A DNA stretch of 64,000 nt from Bin55 sp965220235 (lineage in GTDB: Bacteria; Pseudomonadota; Gammaproteobacteria; Pseudomonadales; Azotimanducaceae): NCBI GenBank assembly GCA_965220235.1, contig OZ244815.1:3286001-3350000 (forward strand). The letters run 5' to 3'. The position numbers were made by a program, and so were the translations under genes. A model generated the notes under the pieces. The model made no database searches. It was not told the DNA's origin and saw only the letters and a program-made list of their open reading frames with translations. How positions within the stretch are numbered: the stretch's first letter is position 1; the number at the start of each line of letters is the position of its first letter. Shown here in pieces: positions 17,450 through 27,821 of the stretch.

Positions 17450-18492
17450 GCCGTACTAAGTTCGTTATCCTCTATCGTATTACCAAGTAGATCACTGAGC
17501 CAACGGGTGCTTGGATTTGCCTCAGCCGCGATCTTGATCGTCATCGTGATGGGTACGGATAGCAACATCCCAACCGTACCAAACATGTAACCCCAAAAAA
17601 TCAGCGAAAGGAACACAACCAATGTCGATAAACCTAAGCGCTCACCCATAAATCGAGGCTCAATGAAATTTCCAATAAGTACATTGACCCCTACGAAAAG
17701 AATGATTACTCCGAGCGCCGGACCGATGCCTAGCTGAACGAGCGCGACCAAGACTGCAGGTAACGCTGCAATGATGCTTCCAATATTCGGAATGTAATTC
17801 AGGATAAAGGCCAGCAATCCCCAAAGAATCGGAAAATCGACACCGAGCAGCCAAGTGCCTAAAGCAATCAATAAACCCGTACCGAGACTGTGTATGGTCT
17901 TGATGACGATGTAGTGATGGATGTTGCCCGCAAACGAATCTAGCCAGGTTCGGTCCGAATCCGTCGCACTAAGGAGTCTGCGCATTTTCTTTGTTAATGC
18001 GGCACTCTCGATCAAGATCAAAATAAACACTAGAAGGATGAGAAAACTGTTCGAAATGAGATTCCCTACACCCGTTAGCGTTTGGCTGGCCAGCGACCAA
18101 ATCGTCGCGGCACTGAGTATCTCCTCAAGTTGAAGTGAGGTCGGTAACCCGAGTTGAACTAGTGTCGGCTCCAACGCTTCTAGCATCGCGTTTAGCTTGG
18201 TCACGTACTCCGGTTGTTTCGCATACAGTTGTTGAGCAGACTCAACGACGATAGCTCCGAGCGTAATCACAAGCAGGATCAGAACGATGAGCGTGAGACT
18301 AATCGCGAGCGGTGCCGGAACTCGTTTCGCGACGAGCCAGCCGACAGGCGCTGCAACTAGAGTAGCGATGAATATCGCAAGCAGCAAAGGCGTGACGATA
18401 ACGGCTGCAAGTTTCAATCCTGCAAGGATGACGATCAAACACGCACTAGCGACCAAGAACTTCAGCCCTGACGACAATTCAGTCACTCCCAT
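17446..18492 (-). CDS. AI-2E-family (PerM/TqsA-like) membrane transporter
   Basis: 348 residues with about eight hydrophobic segments in the AI-2E transporter order: two close N-terminal helices (around residues 10-28 and 32-55), one near 60-82, a long soluble loop (about 88-145), then a cluster of helices to the C-terminus. The family hallmark GLLAFILNYIPNIGSIIAA is present. Members export AI-2 or act in Na+/H+ exchange, so the substrate is unknown. Both ends overlap neighbours: the start lies within the upstream hydrolase (10 bp) and the stop overlaps hisC (ATGA). Confidence 0.85.
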   Translation of the reverse strand: MGVTELSSGLKFLVASACLIVILAGLKLAAVIVTPLLLAIFIATLVAAPVGWLVAKRVPAPLAISLTLIVLILLVITLGAIVVESAQQLYAKQPEYVTKLNAMLEALEPTLVQLGLPTSLQLEEILSAATIWSLASQTLTGVGNLISNSFLILLVFILILIESAALTKKMRRLLSATDSDRTWLDSFAGNIHHYIVIKTIHSLGTGLLIALGTWLLGVDFPILWGLLAFILNYIPNIGSIIAALPAVLVALVQLGIGPALGVIILFVGVNVLIGNFIEPRFMGERLGLSTLVVFLSLIFWGYMFGTVGMLLSVPITMTIKIAAEANPSTRWLSDLLGNTIEDNELSTA

Positions 18493-19307
18493 TCGCCTCG
18501 GTTCTTAAGACTCGGTAATTGGGTCCGAACGCGTGCTACTTCGCTCGGATCAATTTCTGCAACCGCATAGTCATCCCTATCTTCGGTGCATTCCGCAATG
18601 ACCAATCCCCATGGATCCACGATCATCGCGTGTCCGTAAGACTTCCGATTGCGATGATTGTGATCACCGTACTGAGCGGGAGCGATCACATAAGACTGAC
18701 ATTCGATGGCTCGCGAACGCAACAGCACGTGCCAATGATCCCGCCCAGTTGTCTTCACAAACGCGGATGGGACCGCCAACGCCACTGCACCTTTATCGAC
18801 TAGGTCTTGATATAGGCGCGGGAAGCGTACGTCGTAGCAAACCGTTAAACCGAGTGTACCAAAGGGCATCTCCGTGATCACAGCGGCATCACCGGGTGAC
18901 GTATTTCTCGATTCCAGCATCCGAGTCCCATCCGGTAAGTCCACGTCAAACAGGTGTATCTTGCGGTACACACCAACGATGTCACCGTCAGGTGTGATAT
19001 GGAGGCACGTGTTGTAGGCACGACCATTCGGCGCTTTCTCCGGGAACCCGCCTGCAATCAGATGTACTTTATGAACCGTCGCGACCCGCAGGCAGCTTTC
19101 CAAGATCGGTCCGCCGCTATCGAGATCCTCCAACAATGGAAGTCTTTCTCGATCCGAGCCGATGTACGCAAACGCTTCGGGTAGGCAAACGACTTCAGCA
19201 CCATCTCGAACCGCATGCCCACTGAGCTCTTCGGTAGTTGCTAGGTTTTGCGATACATCGTCTGTCGCGCAGAGTTGCACGATACCTACACGGGTCTTAT
19301 CTGACAT
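18483..19307 (-). CDS. Carbon-nitrogen hydrolase (nitrilase superfamily, Nit-like)
   Basis: 274 residues with the full catalytic triad: Glu44 in CLPEAF, Lys116 in YRKIHLFDVDLPDG and Cys157 in LTVCYDVRFP. The KIHLFD and CYDVRFP forms match the Nit1/NitFhit-like branch, whose best-studied role is repair of deaminated glutathione, rather than true nitrilases. A cytoplasmic enzyme with no signal peptide. In E. coli-like genomes a nitrilase-family gene often sits in the yhdP-tldD cluster; here it is 36 kb away. It overlaps the transporter gene by 10 bp, suggesting an operon with it and hisC. Confidence 0.85.
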   Translation of the reverse strand: MSDKTRVGIVQLCATDDVSQNLATTEELSGHAVRDGAEVVCLPEAFAYIGSDRERLPLLEDLDSGGPILESCLRVATVHKVHLIAGGFPEKAPNGRAYNTCLHITPDGDIVGVYRKIHLFDVDLPDGTRMLESRNTSPGDAAVITEMPFGTLGLTVCYDVRFPRLYQDLVDKGAVALAVPSAFVKTTGRDHWHVLLRSRAIECQSYVIAPAQYGDHNHRNRKSYGHAMIVDPWGLVIAECTEDRDDYAVAEIDPSEVARVRTQLPSLKNRGEWE

Positions 19308-19383
19308 CGCGAATATCCAAGATTGCAGTCTCGAACTGAGAATTTAACAACTGCCGCGAGAATCTGTTGACACGCATCAATCG

Positions 19384-20568
19384 TTAGATCCGCTCGAAGT
19401 TTGGCGGCGTGCAGTTTACCTTGTGACCTAGCAGCTCCTCGAGCTCTGGGAGTACGAAACCATCCGTCTCGGACACGAAGCTAATCGAGATACCCTCCGC
19501 GCCTGCACGTCCCGTCCGACCGATGCGATGCACATAGTCCTCAGCAATGTCAGGGAGGTCGTAGTTCACTACATGTGTGATGCCTTCAACATGAAGTCCG
19601 CGACCGGCAACATCAGTCGCGACGATATGCCTAGTTTCACCACGCTTGAATCGATTCAGCGCAGCTGTACGTTTACGTTGCGGCATATCGCCCGATAGAC
19701 CTTCGCAACGGACCTTTCGTTTCTGTAGAGATTTAAGAACTTTCTTTACCTCAGACCGACGGTTGACGAAGATCAACGTTCGGGACGGGCTGCACTTCTT
19801 CATGAATTCGTACAAGATTCGACGTTTCTCGTCTCGACCGACGATCCAGAAGCGCTGGTCGATAGAGTCCGCTGCAATGGATTCAGAGGGTATCTCGATC
19901 CGGATCGGTTCAAACATCCACTGGTCGATCAGTCGGCGTACGTCGTCATTGAACGTCGCGCTAAAGAACATGGTTTGTCGGCGACGGCGTTCCGGGGTCT
20001 GGCGCACGATGCGTCGTACATCAGGAATAAACCCCATGTCCAGCATTCGGTCCGCCTCATCAATGACAAGGATTTCGACACGACTTAGATCGAGGATACT
20101 CTGTCCCATGAAGTCAAGCAAGCGCCCCGGCGTAGCGATGACAACTTCAATGCGGTGTTTAGTCAGTTCGTCTCGTTGTTCCTTGACGCGCTTCCCGCCT
20201 ACGACTGCCAAACTTCGGATGTTCGTGTACTTGCTAAGTGCATTCATGTCCTGCTTGATCTGCATTGTTAGTTCCCGCGTAGGCGCAAGGACCAGTGCTC
20301 GCGGAAATCCAATTGGGTTTTCGCGGTCCAGTGGGAATTCAATGTGTTGGGAAAGGATCGTAGTCAGGAACGCGGCTGTCTTGCCAGTTCCGGTGTTAGC
20401 TTGCGCACATACATCATGCTGCGAAAGACTAAAAGGAAGCACCTGGCTCTGCACTGCCGTACACGACGTGAATTGGAGTTCATCAATTGCGCGCTGAACA
20501 CCTTCCGGTAAACCTAATTCCGTAAACGAAAGAAGGCCGGTATTTCGGTCAGTGTCCGCTTGTTCCAT
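19384..20568 (-). CDS. DEAD-box ATP-dependent RNA helicase (RhlE/RhlB-like)
   Basis: All core DEAD-box motifs are present in 394 residues: the Q motif region (TELGLPEGVQRAIDEL), motif I ANTGTGKTAAF (Asn where most have Gln), motif Ia PTRELTMQI, motif II VIDEADRMLDMGF, motif III SAT, IFVNRR, motif V ATDVAGRGLHV and motif VI HRIGRTGRAG. There is almost no C-terminal extension, so it consists of the minimal helicase core. Such enzymes remodel RNA in ribosome assembly or decay. I cannot tell RhlE from RhlB or SrmB without an alignment. Confidence 0.9.
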   Translation of the reverse strand: MEQADTDRNTGLLSFTELGLPEGVQRAIDELQFTSCTAVQSQVLPFSLSQHDVCAQANTGTGKTAAFLTTILSQHIEFPLDRENPIGFPRALVLAPTRELTMQIKQDMNALSKYTNIRSLAVVGGKRVKEQRDELTKHRIEVVIATPGRLLDFMGQSILDLSRVEILVIDEADRMLDMGFIPDVRRIVRQTPERRRRQTMFFSATFNDDVRRLIDQWMFEPIRIEIPSESIAADSIDQRFWIVGRDEKRRILYEFMKKCSPSRTLIFVNRRSEVKKVLKSLQKRKVRCEGLSGDMPQRKRTAALNRFKRGETRHIVATDVAGRGLHVEGITHVVNYDLPDIAEDYVHRIGRTGRAGAEGISISFVSETDGFVLPELEELLGHKVNCTPPNFERI

Positions 20569-20622
20569 TTTCTCGACAATGGTGTCCGTGAAGCGTTTAG
20601 ATCGGAACGAAGAGCTATTCGG

Positions 20623-21858
20623 TTAGCGACGCGCAGCCGCTAATTGAACGCTCATGCCAACGATAGATATTGCGGCTTCGACCTCTTCAAGGCTCGCAAA
20701 TGTCGGTGCTATTCGGATATTTGCGTCAGCAGGATCTTTACCGTACGGATACGTAGCGCCTGCCGCTGTCAACTGGAGTCCTGCCGATCCCGCAAGCGCG
20801 ACGACCTCCTTTGCCAGACCTGGCAGTACATCGAGGGAGACAAAGTAACCACCATCAGGTTGTGTCCATGTCGCGAGTTCCGTATTACCTAAACGCTCCT
20901 GCAATCCGGCTTCGGTAGCTTCAAACAGAGGACGCACGATCGCCGCATGCTTTTTCATATGCTCGCTAAGACTCTCACGATTCGGTAAGAAACGAGCATG
21001 ACGAAGCTGATTGACCTTATCAAATCCAATGATCATCACGGATAGACGGGCTTCAAGATCGTTCAACACGCGATCACCGCTGGCTAAAAACGCAACACCT
21101 GCTCCGGCGTGTGTGATTTTCGACGTTGACGCAAACGCAACGATACGATCTAACGTACCCGCTACCGCCGCGCACTCATGAATCGAAGACAAGTGAACCG
21201 GTTGGTCGCCGAAATCATGTGCCGCATAGGCGTTATCCCACAATACGAAGAATGGACTCGTAGGTGAATCTTCGCGTAGTAACGGGAGTTTAGCGATGCG
21301 CTCAACAACGTCGTCTGAATAAGTACAACCTGTTGGATTCGAGTGTTTTGGAACGCACCACAGGAGCGATGCGGTGGGATCTTCCTTCACCAAATCTTCA
21401 ACTTGATCCATGTCGGGACCATCTTCATTTAAATCTACGCAGATCATCTCAACGCCGAGGTACTCCGTCGCCGCGAAGTGTCGATCGTATCCTGGCACTG
21501 GGCAGATGGCTCGACACGGTCTCCCACCTAGCGCTATAGAACCTGCCAATCCGACGTTCACGATAGTTTCCAACACTAGGAACATAAGCTGCAGACTGGA
21601 GTTTCCTGCAGCAAGCACCCGCTCCGCCGGATAATCCGTCAAGTAAGACCCTAGATTCCGACACTCAGGGATCCCGCGCAGTCCACCGTAGTTCCGTGCG
21701 TCCATCCCATCCGAGCAAATGAAGTCACCTTCAAGAATTCCGTCCAAAGAATCCGATAAGGAGACTTGAGAACTGCTAGGTTTGCCTCGAGTCAAGTTCA
21801 GCGATAAGTTACGCGCTCTTACCGCCTCAAACTCTCGTTCAAGTGTCTCCAGATTCAT
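20623..21858 (-). CDS. Type Ic aspartate aminotransferase (AspT-like)
   Basis: PLP aminotransferase of about 411 residues from the ATG at 21858. The N-terminal LSLNLTRGKPSSSQ and GMDARNYGGLRGIPE segments and the PLP lysine in FASTSKITHAGAG match the unusual aspartate aminotransferase group of PF12897, known from Corynebacterium and other bacteria. It transfers the amino group of aspartate to 2-oxoglutarate. The chosen ATG forms an ATGA overlap with argC. Longer starts (to 21963) would run far into argC and add an unconserved leader. Coupling to argC suggests a link to arginine and aspartate metabolism. Confidence 0.85.
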   Translation of the reverse strand: MNLETLEREFEAVRARNLSLNLTRGKPSSSQVSLSDSLDGILEGDFICSDGMDARNYGGLRGIPECRNLGSYLTDYPAERVLAAGNSSLQLMFLVLETIVNVGLAGSIALGGRPCRAICPVPGYDRHFAATEYLGVEMICVDLNEDGPDMDQVEDLVKEDPTASLLWCVPKHSNPTGCTYSDDVVERIAKLPLLREDSPTSPFFVLWDNAYAAHDFGDQPVHLSSIHECAAVAGTLDRIVAFASTSKITHAGAGVAFLASGDRVLNDLEARLSVMIIGFDKVNQLRHARFLPNRESLSEHMKKHAAIVRPLFEATEAGLQERLGNTELATWTQPDGGYFVSLDVLPGLAKEVVALAGSAGLQLTAAGATYPYGKDPADANIRIAPTFASLEEVEAAISIVGMSVQLAAARR

Positions 21859-22781
21859 GCAAATACTCGCAAACCTGTTGATTCTTCGATTCCCAACATC
21901 AGGTTTAGATTCTGAGCTGCCGCGGACGCGGCACCCTTGCCGAGGTTGTCCAAGACTGCGCAAACAACCGTGTCATCGCCGTTGCTCGAAACAAGCAGAT
22001 CAACTCTATTTGTGTGGTTGCACCGTTCTGCGCTTAAGAACCCATTTTTAAGTGCGTCGCCGCCTCCGATCGGCAACACCCGCACAAACGGTTCTTGTTC
22101 GTACTTCGAAGTCCAAGCATCGAAGATCCTATCGGCATCCACGTCCGTTAACGCGAACTTAACGATCATGCCACGGTAAAACGGACCTACCGCGGGTAAG
22201 AAAAACGGCGGGTTTTCCAAGCCTGAGTGACATCGCATCTCTGGAACGTGTTTGTGTTCTAGGTTTAGACCGTAAATTCTCGTGTCCATGAGTTGATCAC
22301 TGTGAGATCCGTAGTGCGAAATCAGCTGCTTACCGCCACCCGAATAACCAGAGACCGCGTGAACTTGAAGCTTTCTCGAGCTTGGCACAATTCCATGGTC
22401 GATCAATGGTCGCACAGCTACTAAGAATCCAGTGGGATAACAACCCGGATTCGAAACGTATCGAGCTGTGGCGATTGAGTTACGCGTCTGTAGCGCCAAT
22501 TCCGGTAATCCGTATACCCAATCAACCGCGGTACGGTGTGCTGTGCTCGCGTCCAAAAACCTTGCGCCAGGCTCTAAATCTACCGCTTCACGCGACGCGA
22601 CGTCTGGCAAACACAACACGACGACATCGGCTTCGGCGTAACGTTCGCGTTTATACGCAGGATCCTTCCTGAAGCGCTCATTTACGGGTATTAGTGAAAT
22701 GTCGTCGCGGACGCTTAGATGTCCAGAGATTTCAAGCCCTGTCGTTCCTTCCTGGCCGTCAATAAATACTGTGAATCCCAT
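21855..22781 (-). CDS. argC: N-acetyl-gamma-glutamyl-phosphate reductase, short type
   Basis: The ATG at 22781 begins MGFTVFIDGQEGTTGLEI, the hallmark start of the short (type 2) ArgC proteins; an upstream ATG at 22847 adds 22 Arg-rich residues and is rejected. The catalytic Cys is in VSNPGCYPTG, followed by the active-site region VHAVSGYSGGGK. About 308 residues. It reduces N-acetylglutamyl phosphate to the semialdehyde in arginine biosynthesis. The stop overlaps the downstream aminotransferase start. No other arg genes are in the window. Confidence 0.9.
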   Translation of the reverse strand: MGFTVFIDGQEGTTGLEISGHLSVRDDISLIPVNERFRKDPAYKRERYAEADVVVLCLPDVASREAVDLEPGARFLDASTAHRTAVDWVYGLPELALQTRNSIATARYVSNPGCYPTGFLVAVRPLIDHGIVPSSRKLQVHAVSGYSGGGKQLISHYGSHSDQLMDTRIYGLNLEHKHVPEMRCHSGLENPPFFLPAVGPFYRGMIVKFALTDVDADRIFDAWTSKYEQEPFVRVLPIGGGDALKNGFLSAERCNHTNRVDLLVSSNGDDTVVCAVLDNLGKGAASAAAQNLNLMLGIEESTGLRVFA

Positions 22782-23402
22782 TAAGCGAGTCGTTTGACTA
22801 GGTCTTGGTCGAAACCGAATTGAAGAATTACTGCGACGGCGCGGCATGTCGCGTGAGACGTTAAGACGTCGTCGCGCAAAAATTATGCATTCGCTAACAA
22901 TCCAGTGCTACTTGGTTCTGCTGGAATCGATAGGATTCGCGCACTCACAAGATTCTAGGCTACATTGCTCATAATTAGACAATTTTAAGTTATAATAAAT
23001 CTAGCCGTCAGGACATAGATCTTTGACAGCAAATAAGACGCGTTGACGCGTATTGAAGTTCGGAATTCTGACCCCATATCTTGAATAAGGGCAGACTCCT
23101 ATCCGTGAAGATAGTTTTTCGTAAAACGCGGTGAACTTTCTCGTCAAATGCTTGTCTCATGGGCACCCAAACTTTGGATTTCGCAAAACGTGGCGCAAAC
23201 CTGCATGCTCATTCAGGCTGGAGACACTTCCGGTGTCATGTCGCATTTGCGCGGGATCTGGGAGGAACGACAAGCACCAAACTGAAAGCTGCATCGAAAG
23301 ATCAAGCATTGACGCGGGGACTGTACTACGGTCAACGCGCAACCATGTAGGCAATGTATTCACGTATGTGATGGACGACGAAGCAAAACAACGGAAAGAA
23401 CG
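22782..23402. promoter_or_regulatory. Long divergent intergenic region between argC and the first sigma gene
   Basis: About 620 bp. It holds a perfect TATAAT at 22991-22996 with no well-spaced -35 box, and a sigma-32-like element at 23052-23079 (listed separately). A GTG-started 91-codon frame (23131-23406) ends on the ATGA of the sigma gene; it resembles nothing I know and I do not call it. The first sigma gene has a reasonable Shine-Dalgarno (GGAAAG, 5 bases before the ATG at 23403). No RNA gene or repeat was recognised. Confidence 0.5.
23052..23079 (+). promoter_or_regulatory. Candidate sigma-32 (heat-shock) promoter
   Basis: ATTGAAG (23052-23058) matches the sigma-32 -35 consensus CTTGAAA at five of seven positions. 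After 13 bp comes CCCCATAT (23072-23079), a perfect match to the -10 consensus CCCCATNT. Transcription would start near 23086 and give a leader of about 315 nt to the divergent sigma gene. In E. coli rpoD also has a heat-shock promoter, which makes this credible but unproven. Confidence 0.5.
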
Positions 23403-25145
23403 ATGAGCGTTTACTACAGTAAAGAACAGATAGGTCAAGATGCAATCCCCGGCATCGATTACAAAGATTTAGTTGATGAGTTACGACTCCGGCCTGAGTC
23501 AGAAGACCTGATATCTATCCAGGACATCCTTGATTTATTCAACGGCGAGATTGCTATCGACGATCCAAGGATCGACGAACTGCTTTCACGTCTTGCCACC
23601 GACGGCTTCGCTATCGCGGAACCTGATGATGAAATCGAGGCACATCTACAGAAGGCAGAAGCCAGCATTCGGGACAACGTGCATATTTACATGCGCGAGT
23701 TGTCGAAACTGGACTTGCTCTCCCGTGACGAAGAGCTTGAATTAGCGCGAGCACGCAATCATGGAATGAGCGAAGTGCTTTCAGCATTGGCGACGATTCA
23801 ACCTATTGTTGAACAGGCGGCTGAGCTTTTTGACTCGCATTTTGCGTCGGGACGCCTTGATCGATTTGTCGCGGGTTATCTCGATGTCGTCGATGAGTTA
23901 CCAAAGGTCAACGTGGTTGCAAGTAACGCACCCCGCGATACGAAAGGTAAACCACCGAATCTTGATCAAGCAAAAACTCGATTTAAGCGATTTAAGAAAG
24001 CACAGAAGGCGTTCTTCGCACAACCTAAGCAGAGACGGACCGTAAAGTCGCGAATGGATCTTGAAAACGCATTTGGGTTCTTCAAGTTCACGATGCCTCA
24101 CTATCTCGATTTCGTACACCTGTTCAGAGCGAGATTAGCACCCTTGGAGGCTGCTCGCTCTAGGTTGCGAAGAATCGTACGAACAGCGGGCGTTTCGAGA
24201 GACGAATATGCAAGCAAGTTCGAACCGAATATCACGGGGCGTCGCTGGATGACATCGGTTGCCTCGCAGCCAGAACGAGTTCGCCACGCTTTAGCGCGTC
24301 ATGCAAACAAGATTTCAGAACTGAGATCGCAGATTCGCGCAGTCGAGAAGGAACTCGGTCATAGTTCGGACGAGCTATTGCAGATTAAAAATCGCGTTCG
24401 AAAAGGCGAGGCACGAGTGAACGCTGCAACGGAAGGACTGGCGGTTGGAAATCTTCGCCTCGTCATGTCCATTGCACAAAAATTCAAGAACCGTGGCGTC
24501 GAGGAAGAGGACCTAATCCAAGAAGGGAATGTGGGACTGATTCGAGCGATCGAGAAGTTCGACTACACCCGTGGCTTCAAGTTTTCGACGTACGCAACTT
24601 GGTGGATTCGTCAGGCGGTTACTCGCGCACTCGGTGAATACGGCCGTACGGTACGGTTACCGGCTAACGTCAATCAGGACATGAAAAAGGTCTACCGTGC
24701 TCAACGACAGCTGACGCAGGAGCTTCTGCGAGAACCAACTGCAGATGAAATCGGTGCGCGCGTTGACAAGACGGCGAAGCAAGTGCGTGACGTCTTCAAC
24801 TACACGCGCGAACTGCGCGGACTAGACACACCGGTCGGTGATGACGACGATGGGACGACGTTTGGCAACATGATTGCCGACGAATCTGTTCGTTCTCCCG
24901 AGGACGAAGCAGTCGACGCGAGTCGCCCATCGGTTATTGCAAAAGCACTCGCCGTACTTGACGCTCGTGAACAAATGGTGATGGCAATGAACTTTGGCAT
25001 CAACCGGACTGACTCTATGACGTTTACGCAGATTGCGAATGAATTACGCATATCGCGAGAGCGCGTACGTCAGATTCACATGTCGGCTTTAAAGAAACTT
25101 CGATTGAGTCCAATGTCGAAGTCACTTGAACCGTATCTGCGCTAA
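23403..25145 (+). CDS. Divergent RpoD-like sigma factor, copy A
   Basis: Full-length sigma-70-type protein, 580 residues: a region 1.1-like acidic N-terminus (1-85), region 1.2 (IRDNVHIYMREL, from 89), a long non-conserved region, region 2 (EEDLIQEGNVGLIRAIEKFDYTRG, KFSTYATWWIRQA with Trp400-401) and regions 3-4 ending in the helix-turn-helix (ISRERVRQI). Against E. coli RpoD, the extended -10 contacts His455 and Glu458 are replaced by Asn422 and Gln425, while the -35 contacts Arg, Glu and Gln (RERVRQ) are kept. Region 3-4 differs strongly from the canonical copies downstream. It most resembles the sigma at 29689. Length and region 1.1 set it apart from RpoS or RpoH. Probably an alternative primary-type sigma under stress control. 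Confidence 0.9.
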   Translation: MSVYYSKEQIGQDAIPGIDYKDLVDELRLRPESEDLISIQDILDLFNGEIAIDDPRIDELLSRLATDGFAIAEPDDEIEAHLQKAEASIRDNVHIYMRELSKLDLLSRDEELELARARNHGMSEVLSALATIQPIVEQAAELFDSHFASGRLDRFVAGYLDVVDELPKVNVVASNAPRDTKGKPPNLDQAKTRFKRFKKAQKAFFAQPKQRRTVKSRMDLENAFGFFKFTMPHYLDFVHLFRARLAPLEAARSRLRRIVRTAGVSRDEYASKFEPNITGRRWMTSVASQPERVRHALARHANKISELRSQIRAVEKELGHSSDELLQIKNRVRKGEARVNAATEGLAVGNLRLVMSIAQKFKNRGVEEEDLIQEGNVGLIRAIEKFDYTRGFKFSTYATWWIRQAVTRALGEYGRTVRLPANVNQDMKKVYRAQRQLTQELLREPTADEIGARVDKTAKQVRDVFNYTRELRGLDTPVGDDDDGTTFGNMIADESVRSPEDEAVDASRPSVIAKALAVLDAREQMVMAMNFGINRTDSMTFTQIANELRISRERVRQIHMSALKKLRLSPMSKSLEPYLR

Positions 25146-25167
25146 GCGCTAACTTTTTTAACGCCAC

Positions 25168-25203
25168 GCCGGGTTCGTGCTCGCACGAGCCCGGCTTTTT
25201 TCC
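25168..25203 (+). terminator. Intrinsic terminator after sigma copy A
   Basis: Strong hairpin: GCCGGGTTCGTGC (25168-25180) pairs with GCACGAGCCCGGC (25183-25195) through 13 base pairs including one G-U, then a run of eight pyrimidines beginning with six or more T (25196-25202). It lies 23 bp beyond the stop codon, so the downstream canonical sigma gene needs its own promoter. Confidence 0.85.
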
Positions 25204-25515
25204 GCCCCTCTCCGTTCGTTAGCTTCACTACGCGAACTCCTATGCTCTATATTCACGAGACGTGATCTCGTCCGTGCCAAATGGTGGTTCTCTTTTTCTA
25301 AATAGCGTAACGCTCAGAGCTCGTTCGCTTTCATTGGACAAAATGAAGATTCTTGTCCAATGCCGTGAATAGCATTGTTAATGAAAAAACACCAATCTGA
25401 TTGTGCGTCGCAAGTTTTGTGAATACACTTTTAACATTCGCTTACACCCACCATGTAGCGATCTACTTGTTAACGATTAGGAGGGTGGTCAAGTAACCAT
25501 CCCGTTGAGCATCGA
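25204..25515 (+). promoter_or_regulatory. Leader/promoter region of canonical sigma copy 1
   Basis: Contains a perfect 10-bp inverted repeat, CATTGGACAA (25332-25341) and TTGTCCAATG (25353-25362), with an 11-nt spacer and no T-tract, so it is more likely an operator or leader hairpin than a terminator. A weak sigma-70 candidate is TTGTGC (25401-25406), 17 bp, TACACT (25424-25429). A 9-bp string TGTTAACGA (25468-25476) recurs upstream of the second canonical sigma (31559-31567). A GGAGG (25480-25485) is too far from the ATG at 25516 to be its ribosome binding site. Confidence 0.45.
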
Positions 25516-27450
<1,935 letters not shown>

Positions 27451-27498
27451 TCGCCTAAACCGCATAGAATTACGCGCCCTAAAAATCTGAGTCAATAG

Positions 27499-27714
27499 AT
27501 GCCCTCAATTAAGGTTCGAGACAGCGAATCATTCGACTTAGCGCTACGAAGATTTAAACGAGCGTGCGAGAAAGCGGGGATATTGTCAGAAGCTCGGCGC
27601 CGCGAGTACTACGAGAAACCGACGACAGTGCGTAAGCGCAAAGAAGCAGCTGCGAAGAAACGCTTACAAAAGAAAATCAGTCGCGAAGCCCGTCGGTTCG
27701 AGCGACTGCACTAG
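27499..27714 (+). CDS. rpsU: 30S ribosomal protein S21
   Basis: 71-residue basic protein with the S21 pattern: a short beta start (PSIKVRDSESFDLALRRFKR), then ACEKAGILSEARRREYYEKP and a Lys/Arg-rich tail (KRKEAAAKKR). It is the normal first gene of the rpsU-dnaG-rpoD operon and joins the small subunit near the anti-Shine-Dalgarno end of 16S rRNA. The unusual point is that a full rpoD-like gene lies immediately upstream. Confidence 0.95.
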   Translation: MPSIKVRDSESFDLALRRFKRACEKAGILSEARRREYYEKPTTVRKRKEAAAKKRLQKKISREARRFERLH

Positions 27715-27821
27715 CTACTTCAGTCTCCAACCCGGGCTACCATGGCGTGTTCGATGTTCACGCCGATTCGCTTATTTCCGAACAGTTTAGCCATCCGGTC
27801 TGCCTTAATATTTAGCAGGCA

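Noticed and set aside
19646..20497. Long antisense frame across the DEAD-box helicase gene
   Set aside because: Antisense of a fully motif-bearing gene; product is Arg/Ser-rich without a family.
22991..22996. Firm sigma-70 promoter at the perfect TATAAT
   Set aside because: No -35 box at 16-18 bp; nearest TTG-like hexamer is 20 bp away.
23131..23406. 91-codon frame before sigma copy A as a gene
   Set aside because: No recognisable family and no good ribosome binding site; kept only as a low-interest observation because of the ATGA overlap.
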